DNA from: Lacticaseibacillus thailandensis DSM 22698 = JCM 13996
GTDB taxonomy: Bacteria; Bacillota; Bacilli; Lactobacillales; Lactobacillaceae
Direction of reading: 5' to 3'
Assembly: GCF_001312865.1 (NCBI RefSeq)
Contig: NZ_BBER01000003.1
Location: 1 to 64,000 of the forward strand
DNA length: 64,000 bases
A program made the translations under genes and the position numbers. Below are positions 56,792 through 64,000 of this stretch, piece by piece (within the stretch, counting starts at the first letter, position 1; the number at the start of each line of letters is the position of its first letter). The notes below the pieces were generated by a model. That model was not told where the DNA came from and did not search any database. It saw only the letters and a list, made by a program, of their open reading frames with translations.

Positions 56792-56973
56792 GACGCCACC
56801 CCCTGTCTACTTACTTACCCATTTTATTTTAGCACTCCACACCTCAGCCAGCCGGCCCGCCACTTGCACATTGTTGCAAAATTGGGTGGGCCACGTATCA
56901 GACCCAAAATATGGTTGTAATTAATATTGTTGTAACTGCTAGCTTCCAGACACCCATGACTCTGCGGTTAAAT

Positions 56974-57014
56974 TGATCAAAAACGGCCACCCAGCAGTTG
57001 CCGGGTGGCCGTAC
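56974..57014 (-). terminator. Terminator of the purine permease gene
   Basis: ACGGCCACCC (56983-56992) pairs with GGGTGGCCGT (57003-57012). On the minus strand TTTTTGATC follows. Confidence 0.92.
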
Positions 57015-57036
57015 CAATCTCAATGTCAGTGCGCGG

Positions 57037-58487
57037 TCACAGAATTGCGAGGACCACGAAGTTCAAGATGAAACCAATTGTAACGATACCCAACATCGGG
57101 TGGATCTCCTTGATCTTACCTTCGATGATCTTGATCAGGCAGTAGAAGATGAACCCAGCCGCAATCCCGTACGAGATGTTGTAGATCAGTCCCATGACGA
57201 CGGACGCCATGAATGACGGGATGGCTTCGGACAAGTCTGACCAGTTAATTTCCTTCAGACTGGACGCCATCATCACCCCAACCAGGATCAGGGCCGGAGC
57301 CACCGCCTGGGTCGGTACCACCGAAATCAGCGGGGCAAACAGTCCGGAAATAACGAACAGAATCGCTACGGTCACGCTGGTCAGCCCGGTACGACCACCA
57401 GCACCAATCCCCGCCGCACTTTCAACGTACGTGGTGGTGTTGGAAGTACCAAAGATGGCCCCAATACTCGTCGCCACGGAGTCAGCCACCAGGGCCTTAT
57501 CCAGCCGGGTGGCGAAGCCCTTCGTCGTTTCCAACTGGCGAATTTCGTCATCAGTGAAGATACCGCTACGGTGCCCGGTACCGATGAAGGTCCCAATCGT
57601 ATCGAACGTATCGGAGAAACAGAAAGCAAAGATGGTCATCAGCGTCAGCAGGATGTGACTACTATTACTAAACAGCGTCCCAAAACCGGCATGGCTAAAG
57701 GCCGCACCAAACGTCGTCCCTAACTGGCTGAAGGCTGCACCCAGTGAGTTACTGGACGTCATGCTCAGGTCGGTCACACCCATCGGGATCCCAATGATGG
57801 TGGTCAACACGATGCTGATCATCACCGCACCCGGAACCTTTTTCACTACCAGGATGGTCATGATGAACAGCCCAATCAGTGCCAGCAGCGCACCCGACTC
57901 GGTGAAGTTGGTCAGGGCCGGAACGATGCCACCACCGGTAACCACGCCCGTGACCCCTTTGATGACCGCGTGCGCATTGTACGCGTGGTTGTTGACGGAG
58001 AGAATGTCGGATGAATCTGAGGTGAACTGCAGGAAGCCGGCGTTCTTCAACCCAATGTAGGCGACGAACACCCCGATCCCACCACTAATGGCGTGCTGCA
58101 TCACCTGGGGAATGGCGGCGATAATCGTTTTCCGAATGCTCGTCACCGTGATGGTGATGTTGATCAAACCACAAATGAAGACGAGGGCCAGCGCCTGTTG
58201 CCAGGAATAGCCGAGGGCAAAGACGACGGTGTATGTAAAGAAGGCGTTGAGCCCCATCCTGGTGCCAGGGCGTAGGGTACGTTGGCGAACAACCCCATGA
58301 CTAAGGTCCCCACGGCACTGGCGATAATGGTGGCCAGGAAGACCGCTTGGGAAGGCATCCCGGTCAGCGACAGCACCTCAGGATTGACAAAGAGGATGTA
58401 TGACATGGCGAAGAAGGTCGTGAAACCAGCTAAAATTTCAGTACCAACGGACGTATTGTACGTCTTTAGCTTAAAAAGTCGTTCCAT
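57037..58487 (-). CDS. NCS2/AzgA-type purine permease (one frameshift)
   Basis: A proton-linked importer of hypoxanthine/guanine or adenine, close to Bacillus PbuG/PbuO. It starts MERLFKLKTYNTSVGTEIL and has AGFTTFFAMSYILFVNPEVL, ALAPGMGLNAFFTYTVV, GLKNAGFLQF, FCFSDTFDTIGTFIG and ATSIGAIFGTSNTTTYVESA, all AzgA-group marks. About 12 membrane helices. At 58259 a missing G breaks APGMGLNAFF; merged length about 483. A strong promoter and a GTTCG/CGAAC palindrome lie upstream, which supports purine control. Confidence 0.9.
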
Positions 58488-58516
58488 TTTGTGCTCCTTT
58501 TGCTCTTGATGGCCTC

Positions 58517-58545
58517 ATTTTACGATAATTAGTGAACTATTGCAA
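58517..58545 (-). promoter_or_regulatory. Promoter of the purine permease gene
   Basis: On the minus strand TTGCAA (58540-58545) and TAAAAT (58517-58522) are 17 bases apart. Confidence 0.82.
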
Positions 58546-58561
58546 CGCTTTTCCCTAATTT

Positions 58562-58579
58562 GTTCGTAATTATCCGAAC
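58562..58579. promoter_or_regulatory. PurR-like palindrome
   Basis: GTTCG-N8-CGAAC holds CCGAAC-type half sites (11 of 13 to the PurBox in each direction). It lies 17 bases upstream of the -35 of the purine permease gene. The arm spacing differs from the paired PurBoxes of Bacillus, so assignment is tentative. Confidence 0.45.
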
Positions 58580-58609
58580 GATTTGTGTCCATAATTGGTC
58601 AACAACACG

Positions 58610-58642
58610 GTAAAGCCCCACACCGCAAGCGATGTGGGGCTC
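58610..58642 (-). terminator. Terminator of the TetR gene
   Basis: AGCCCCACA (58614-58622) pairs with TGTGGGGCT (58633-58641), with CG/CG inside. On the minus strand TTTACC follows. Confidence 0.82.
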
Positions 58643-58661
58643 AAAATGCCTTATGTGTAAC

Positions 58662-59224
58662 CTAAATGCCATAAATCGCGTGCCCGTTCCGGATGGCGTT
58701 GGCCACCGTACCGTTGAGCACAATTTCTGCCTTCTTGATCATGTCGTCTTTGCTCTCCGACAAATCATGATCCAACCACTGAATGACCTGCATCACGATA
58801 GCCCAGGCGTAAAAATCGGTGATGGCGTGGCTGATTTTCGCCGGCGTGTTGGGATCAGCACTGACCACTACCCGCGCGACCATATCCGTGGCGACCGAGT
58901 ACAAAAAGTTTTCCAGGAGGTCGCGGGCCACTGACCGCAGCGAATGCTGACAGAACGCCTTATTATCCGCAATGTAGTCCAACATCAACTGGTAGGCGTG
59001 CTCCCAACGGTCGATCTGGGTGTATTGCTGCAATTGGAGCACAATATCCTGCTTGTACGTCCACCGCAACAACTCGTATATATCGTCAAAATGATAGTAA
59101 AAGGTGTTGCGGTTGATGTGTGCCGCCGCCGAGAGCTTGCCAATCGTAATGTGATCCAACGACGTCGTTCCATCATCTGTTTGAGTGTCCGTGCAAGGAC
59201 CTCTTTGGTTGTCGCCTGCGTCAT
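58662..59224 (-). CDS. TetR family regulator (one frameshift)
   Basis: After joining about 187 residues. The N-terminal DNA-binding domain reads MTQATTKEVLARTLKQMME, then ITIGKLSAAAHINRNTFYYHFDDI, as in TetR proteins. The C-terminal half (DWH-like MLDYIADNKAFCQHSL) fits the TetR_C_8 group that includes DhaS. Frames join near 59162 with one added base. ATG 59224 follows GGGAGG by eight bases. It is divergent from the small peptide-oleate hydratase genes, which suggests it controls them, perhaps by sensing fatty acids. Confidence 0.88.
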
Positions 59225-59462
59225 GACTACGCCCTCCCTTTCGTTACCTCTCATTGTAATGACTCAGTTGTGGCCTGACAAATTCGCCAGCCACCGGGGA
59301 ATATTAGCCTGGAAAGCAGTGGATACACCGTTAACGGCACACCAAGCGACTTTAAACAAACCCCACCGTTTGTCCATTCATTCGGCCAGAGGCAGCGCTT
59401 ACACTATAGTCGTAAGGCAGGTTTGATCAAGCGCCTGAATATAGTGATAGGAGTTGGTATTG

Positions 59463-59588
59463 ATGAAGAAAGTCTTTGCGTTGACCTGTGTCGTGGCCGT
59501 GGTCGCTGCTGCCGCAACGATCATTCAGCGGCTTGACCTATGTCATAACGAAGCCGATGATTACCGGCCGTTTGAACCAGAGGATTAG
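59463..59588 (+). CDS. Small membrane peptide, 41 residues, upstream of oleate hydratase
   Basis: MKKVFALTCVVAVVAAAATI is a single hydrophobic helix after two lysines, followed by an acidic tail that ends DDYRPFEPED. AGGAG lies nine bases before ATG. Its stop is 15 bases before the ATG of the oleate hydratase gene, so it is cotranscribed with it. No cleavage site is clear; it may stay in the membrane. Not recognised. Confidence 0.7.
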   Translation: MKKVFALTCVVAVVAAAATIIQRLDLCHNEADDYRPFEPED

Positions 59589-59603
59589 ATTGGGGGAACA
59601 ATT

Positions 59604-61298
59604 ATGACCAAAACCAAAGCAATTATGATTGGCGCCGGCCTGGCAAACATGGCTGCTGCCGTGTACCTAATTCAGGAAGCCCACTGGCCGGGTCAAAACA
59701 TCACCTTTTACTCCCTGGATGATCACGGCAGTAATGACGGTGCGGCAACCACCGATACCACCGATGAATACTGGAACCGTGAGCACCCCATGGCGAACAC
59801 CAAGGGCTTCGTTGCCCGTGGTGGCCGCATGTTGAACTACCGCACCTACGTGGACCTGATGGACTTACTGCAACGGGTCCAGTCAGTCACCGAGCCCGGC
59901 ATGACTGCCGCCGAGGACACCCACGACTTTGATAGCAAGCACCGGACCTTTGACAAGGCCCGCCTACTGCAAGGCGGCAAGGGCATCATCAATGGCGGTC
60001 ACCTTGGCCTGAACAACCAGGACCGGCTGTTACTGAGTAAACTCGTGCTCATGCCCGACCGCGATGAGGAGCAACTCGACAACGTCTCCATCGCCGAGTA
60101 CTTCAAGGACGACCCACACATGTTCCAAACCAACTTCTGGTACATGTGGGAGACCACCTTTGCCTTCCGCACCCAAAGTTCAGCCCAAGAACTACGCCGG
60201 TACATGCACCAAATGATCTATGAATTCACGCAGATTGAGCACCTGGTCGGCGTTAACCGGACCCGTTACAACCAGTACGAGAGTATTATGCTGCCACTGA
60301 TCAAGTACCTGCAGGATCAGCACGTCCAGATTGTGCTCAACCGGCGCGTAACCGACTTCGACTTTGCACCTTCCACCATGCAGGACGAAATCACCGTCAC
60401 CGGCATCCACATGATTGACGTCGATAACGGTGAGGAGCAACACGTTGACGTTGACGCAGACACCGCGGTGCTCTTCACTAACGGCTCCATTACCGATTCC
60501 GCCACCCAGGGTGACTTCAACACCCCAGCTGCCGAGAACATGGACTACGGTGCCGCCGCCAGCCTCTGGAAGAAGGTGGCGGAACGCTTCTACAACGTCG
60601 GTAACCCGGACAAGTTCTTCGCGGATCGCAACGCCAGCGAGTGGGTCAGCTTCACTTTGACCACCAAAAACCACCTGTTGCTCAACGAAATCAGCCGTAT
60701 TACCACCCAGGTACCGGGCAACGCGTTGAACTCGTTCCTGTCCACTAGCCCGATCACCCCACTGGGGCAGGTCGACGTGAACATGTCGATCGTGGTACAC
60801 CACCAGCCCCACTTCACCACCCAGAAGCCGAACGAAACCGTCCTGTGGGGGTACTTCCTCTACCCACGGCGTCACGGTGAGTTCGTCGACAAGCCGTATA
60901 TTGAAATGACGGGTCAGGAAATGGCCGAAGAGTTGATCGGCCAACTGAGCAAAGTCGACCCGGGTCCCGGCAACATCCGCGATAAGCACGATGCCATCAT
61001 GGACTCCATCATCAACAACATTCCGGTCTACATGCCGTACGCGTCCGCCTTGTTCAACAACCGGGCCAAGAGCGACCGGCCGCTGGTCATCCCGGCACAC
61101 TCGACGAACCTCGCCTTCACCGGTGAGTTTGTCGAGCAACCATACCAGATGATCTTCACGGAGCAAAGCGCCGTTCGTTCTGGTGAGATTGCGGCGTACC
61201 ACTTTGCCGGCATCCCGATGAGTCATCTCGTCAAGAATCCACGTTACGACAAGGACCCGAAGGTATTGCTACGGGCCACCAAGAAGATGTTCAGCTAG
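59604..61298 (+). CDS. ohyA: Oleate hydratase (MCRA family)
   Basis: An FAD-containing enzyme that adds water to the cis-9 double bond of oleic and linoleic acid, giving 10-hydroxy fatty acids; it detoxifies unsaturated fatty acids at the membrane. The FAD-binding motif is MIGAGLANMAAAVYLIQEA, and GFVARGGRMLNYRTYVDLMD is a family mark. YMWETTFAFRTQSSAQELRRY and LNSFLSTSPITPLGQVDVN follow, with the C-terminal STNLAFTGEFVEQPYQMIF. 564 residues, normal. It is uninterrupted. GGGGG lies upstream of ATG. A parS site and a terminator follow. Confidence 0.96.
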   Translation: MTKTKAIMIGAGLANMAAAVYLIQEAHWPGQNITFYSLDDHGSNDGAATTDTTDEYWNREHPMANTKGFVARGGRMLNYRTYVDLMDLLQRVQSVTEPGMTAAEDTHDFDSKHRTFDKARLLQGGKGIINGGHLGLNNQDRLLLSKLVLMPDRDEEQLDNVSIAEYFKDDPHMFQTNFWYMWETTFAFRTQSSAQELRRYMHQMIYEFTQIEHLVGVNRTRYNQYESIMLPLIKYLQDQHVQIVLNRRVTDFDFAPSTMQDEITVTGIHMIDVDNGEEQHVDVDADTAVLFTNGSITDSATQGDFNTPAAENMDYGAAASLWKKVAERFYNVGNPDKFFADRNASEWVSFTLTTKNHLLLNEISRITTQVPGNALNSFLSTSPITPLGQVDVNMSIVVHHQPHFTTQKPNETVLWGYFLYPRRHGEFVDKPYIEMTGQEMAEELIGQLSKVDPGPGNIRDKHDAIMDSIINNIPVYMPYASALFNNRAKSDRPLVIPAHSTNLAFTGEFVEQPYQMIFTEQSAVRSGEIAAYHFAGIPMSHLVKNPRYDKDPKVLLRATKKMFS

Positions 61299-61322
61299 AC
61301 TTTAGCAGTGTTGACCTGATTA

Positions 61323-61338
61323 TGTTTCACGTGAAACC
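61323..61338. promoter_or_regulatory. parS site 2
   Basis: TGTTTCACGTGAAACC matches the parS consensus at 15 of 16. It lies between the oleate hydratase stop codon and its terminator, 21.6 kb from parS site 1. Confidence 0.85.
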
Positions 61339-61380
61339 ACCTTGGCGCGGGAACGGGGTGGCTTTGCCAGACACATTAAT

Positions 61381-61414
61381 AGGGCCGCCATCACTAGATG
61401 GCGACCCTTTTCTA
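61381..61414. terminator. Terminator between ohyA and ldhD
   Basis: AGGGCCGCCATC (61381-61392) pairs with GATGGCGACCCT (61397-61408) with one mismatch, followed by TTTTCT. Both convergent genes may use it. Confidence 0.88.
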
Positions 61415-61425
61415 TACTACTGGGT

Positions 61426-62411
61426 CTACTGCGTCACTTCGTTCTCCGCGACGCCCTTTTCCAGGAAGCCCATCAAGTTTGCCAGCGAAATTTCCACCAT
61501 GTTGCGTACAGCGGTTTCCGTGTAGTACGCGATGTGGGGACTCAAAACGACGTTCGGCATCTGCATCATTTCGTCCCAAGCAGGATCGTTGAAGTTCCCG
61601 TGCTGTTCGAGGTTCAGCAGGTCTTGTTCCTCGTACTCAAAGGTGTCGATCCCGGCCCCGGCGACTTTGCCCGACCGTAAGTTGTCCAGCAGCGCCTGGG
61701 TATCGATCAGGTTACCCCGCGCCGTGTTCACAATAATCACGTGGTCCTTCATCTTGGTAAAGGCCGCCGCGTTGATCATGTGGGTGTTCGCCGGCAGACC
61801 CGGCACGTGTAGGTCGATAATGTCGGCCTCACGGATCAAGGTGTCCAGGTCAACGTAATCGATGTCACTGTTCTTGGCGGGGTACGGATCGTAGCCCAAC
61901 ACCTTGGCACCAAAGCCCTTGAAAATCTTCACGGCCGCACGGCCAATGCGGCCCGTGCCGATGACCCCGACCGTGCAATCAGCCACGTTGCGGCCAATAT
62001 AGTGCATCGCGCCGTTGTAATCGTTGTTCCGCAGGTGCTCCTCGACCTGGCCTAAGTTCCGCACCAGGTGCATCGTCAACGTCACCGCAAACTCGGCGAT
62101 GGCTTCCGGTGAGTACGCCGGCACGTTACTAATGCGGATCCCCGCGGCTTGGCGCCATCCATATCGATGTTGTCCAGGCCGACGTTCCGGATCGACAAAA
62201 ACTTGATGCCAAGGTCCGCCATCTTCTGGAATAACGCGGCGCTATATGGCACCGTCTGCATACACGTGATCCCGTCATAACCAGCAGCTTGGTCCACGTT
62301 ATCCTCGTTCAGGGTCGCGGTAATCTGCTTCAGCTCGTTCCCTGTCCGTTTAGACCACTCCGTTAAGTACTGCACCTCGTCGGGCCGGGTACCAAAAGAA
62401 ACTATCTTCAT
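61426..62411 (-). CDS. ldhD: D-lactate dehydrogenase (one frameshift)
   Basis: NAD-dependent D-2-hydroxyacid dehydrogenase that makes D-lactate from pyruvate. The NAD motif is VGVIGTGRIGRAAVKIFKG. The catalytic Arg is in IVNTARGNLID, Glu in GIDTFEYEEQD, and His in LSPHIAYYTETA. The N-terminal part MKIVSFGTRPDEVQYL and SIRNVGLDNIDMD lies in another frame and joins near 62148 (AAGIRISNVPAYSPEAIAE). Merged length about 328, as in Lactobacillus D-LDH. AAAGGAG lies upstream of ATG 62411. Related hydroxyisocaproate dehydrogenases cannot be fully excluded. Confidence 0.9.
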
Positions 62412-62521
62412 GAAAATGTGTGCTCCTTTCACCTTGACGGCGCACTCGCGCCAAAATTCGCAACATTCAACCAAAGTAGTGGTGGCTAGGCACGCGAGCT
62501 CAGCCACCCTTTAGTTATATT

Positions 62522-63016
62522 TTACCGGATTGACCCTTCCCGGGATAGTAAGAAAGCCTTTAATTTACTGCCGCCACGATACTGACCCACGCCACCCGCC
62601 GCGGGCACGACGCGGTGACACGGCACAACCAACGGTAGCGGATTCGTTGCCACCGCGTGTGCCACGGCGCGCACCGCGGTTGGCTGTTCAATGGCACGGG
62701 CAATGTCCGTGTAGGTCCGCGTCTGGCCCCGGGGGATGGCCCTCAACGCGGCCCAGACGCGGTGCTGAAAGTCAGTCCCCCGCAGCTGATAATCACGGGC
62801 GGGTAACGGCACTGCCTTATTCAGCATCAGCGTCACCGCCCGCACCAATGTTGGCGGCACCCCATGGTCAGCAATTGCCACGTCCTTTGGCAATCTGAGT
62901 AATTTGTAGACATCGTCCGGCCGTTCACCCGGAAAACCTAAGTAGACCACCTGCTGGTTATCCGCCACCAGGATCCAGCGACCCCGTGGTCCGTTGATTA
63001 CCGTACTTCTGAGCAT
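62522..63016 (-). CDS. ogt: Methylated-DNA--protein-cysteine methyltransferase
   Basis: Suicide repair protein that moves the methyl group from O6-methylguanine to its own cysteine. The active site is VVPCHRVV, preceded by the helix-turn-helix region (IPRGQTRTYTDIARAI, VRAVAHAVATNP) and followed by GGVGQYRGGSKLKAFLL. ATG 63016 (MLRSTVINGPRGRW) follows AGG by seven bases and is preferred to 63070. About 164 residues, the size of Ogt/DAT1. Confidence 0.92.
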   Translation of the reverse strand: MLRSTVINGPRGRWILVADNQQVVYLGFPGERPDDVYKLLRLPKDVAIADHGVPPTLVRAVTLMLNKAVPLPARDYQLRGTDFQHRVWAALRAIPRGQTRTYTDIARAIEQPTAVRAVAHAVATNPLPLVVPCHRVVPAAGGVGQYRGGSKLKAFLLSREGSIR

Positions 63017-63104
63017 TACCACACCTGCTTTCTCCTGCCCACCAACTAGAATCAATCTCGATGTACTCATTATAGTCCGCGACGGTATTAAAATTTGCTT
63101 AACG

Positions 63105-63118
63105 TGTAAACGCTGCCA
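63105..63118 (+). promoter_or_regulatory. cre-like sequence upstream of ddl
   Basis: TGTAAACGCTGCCA matches cre at 13 of 14. Catabolite control of a wall-synthesis gene would be unusual, so this may be chance. Confidence 0.25.
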
Positions 63119-63181
63119 AATCCACGTACACCCCGAATATGTTAAACTTAGGGTTCTAAATACAACGGAGGTTTTATGGAT

Positions 63182-64000
63182 ATGAAAATTTGCGTCTTAG
63201 CGGGCGGTCGCAGTACCGAACGCAACGTATCAATTTCTAGTGGTACGCGTATCACGCAGGCGCTGCGTGAAGCCGGCCACCAGGCCACCTTTGTCGACCT
63301 ATTCTTGGGCTACGACCTTAGTGGCGTCGACGACGTGAACGACGTCTTTGCGGATGCCAACCTAATTGACGGTTTGGCCATCAGCGACGCCGTACTCACA
63401 GATGACGATATTAACGCACTCCGGACGGACGGGAGTACCGAGCTGTTTGGTCCGGGCGTCCTTGAAATTGCCAAGGCGGCGGACATCGTTTACCTCGCCC
63501 TGCATGGTGGCGACGGCGAGAACGGGAAGGTACAAGCTTACCTTGACTTAAACAACATCCGCTACACGGGTAGTGGTGCCCTGCGTCGGGGTTGACCATG
63601 AACAAGGTCTTTAGCAAGAAGATCATGCTGGAAAGCGGCATCCCGACGGCCAAGTTCAAGGAAGCGCTGCGCAAAGACGGCACGCACCAGCAGATGCCGT
63701 TCGACTTCCCGATGATCGTCAAGCCCACGAGCGGCGGTTCCAGCGTGGGGATGACCATTGCCCACAACGCTGCGGAGCTAGAAGCTGGTTTGGCGGAAGC
63801 TTCCGCTTTGACCCCAGCGCCATCGTGGAAGAATTCATTACCGGTCGCGAGTTCTCTCTGGGCGTGGTCAACGGTCAGGCGCTGCCAGCCATTGAGATCA
63901 AGGTGCATGACGCTGGTACGACTTTGAGCACAAGTTCCAGCCCGGCCACACCGACTTTATCACCCCACCGGAAGACTTGGACGACAGTATTCACCAGCAG
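63182..64000 (+). CDS. ddl: D-alanine--D-alanine ligase, cut by the window end (several frameshifts)
   Basis: ATP-grasp ligase that makes the D-Ala-D-Ala end of wall pentapeptide (or D-Ala-D-Lac in vancomycin-resistant lactobacilli). Visible marks are [40 protein letters not shown], then [19 protein letters not shown] and [17 protein letters not shown], and [15 protein letters not shown]. Frames change near 63588, 63808 and 63918. ATG 63182 follows GGAGG by ten bases. The Tyr/Phe position that decides between D-Ala and D-Lac lies beyond the window. Confidence 0.92.

Noticed and set aside
60192-61226. 344-codon minus-strand frame opposite ohyA
   Set aside because: Shadow of the oleate hydratase gene caused by high G+C at third positions; no start signal.

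Overview
The window is chromosomal DNA of a lactic acid bacterium of the family Lactobacillaceae, from one of its higher-G+C members. The support is a phosphoketolase (xfp), a D-lactate dehydrogenase, a lysine-type MurE, the rsmG-noc-soj-parB-DUF951-ychF gene order, DUF1129 and LacTFEG proteins, and AAGGAGG-type ribosome binding sites. No rRNA, tRNA, CRISPR array, insertion sequence or prophage was seen. The species cannot be named from the sequence alone.

Layout. 0.5-13.5 kb: an ABC-F ATPase, signal peptidase I (lepB), a 120-bp-period structured repeat array, D-serine ammonia-lyase, a DUF975 membrane protein, a glycosyltransferase, a LysM/3D secreted protein, a LytR-CpsA-Psr protein, an aldo/keto reductase, a beta-hydroxyacid dehydrogenase and oligoendopeptidase F. 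13.6-20.4 kb: an amino-sugar (probably N-acetylgalactosamine) locus with nagA, a mannose-family PTS (EIIA, EIID, EIIC, EIIB), agaS and a GntR/HutC regulator. It shares TGGT-N4-ACCA operators and has several cre-like sites. 20.4-28.7 kb: murE, a GreA-type factor, dacA, a sensor kinase/response regulator pair, an unknown anchored protein and guaB. 28.9-33.9 kb: a lactose cassette lacT-lacF-lacE-lacG with promoter, cre sites, RAT antiterminator and terminator. It appears to be inserted next to guaB. 34-39.8 kb: the origin-proximal block of a DUF1129 gene, ychF, DUF951, parB, soj, noc and rsmG, with a parS site. 39.9-50.7 kb: gatD (no murT beside it), cvpA, a Nox-type NADH oxidase, xfp, and a large YhgE/Pip protein with an operator-like palindrome. 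51-54.5 kb: a more A+T-rich accessory island with an unknown protein, a uracil-DNA-glycosylase-fold protein, another unknown protein and a WYL regulator. 54.6-64 kb: a small membrane protein, rarA, a GNAT protein, a purine permease, a TetR regulator next to a 41-residue peptide gene and oleate hydratase, a second parS site, ldhD, ogt and the start of ddl.

Data quality matters for reading this window. More than twenty genes, including essential ones (murE, ddl) and parB, are split by one-base shifts. Many shifts fall in A or T runs, and joining the frames restores full-length proteins. I therefore treat them as likely sequencing indels and give merged coordinates. The WYL regulator also carries an in-frame TAA.

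For novelty, the best leads are the alternating 120-bp structured repeat, whose stems show compensating changes, and its relatives elsewhere; the UDG-fold/WYL accessory island; and the peptide-oleate hydratase-TetR neighbourhood.
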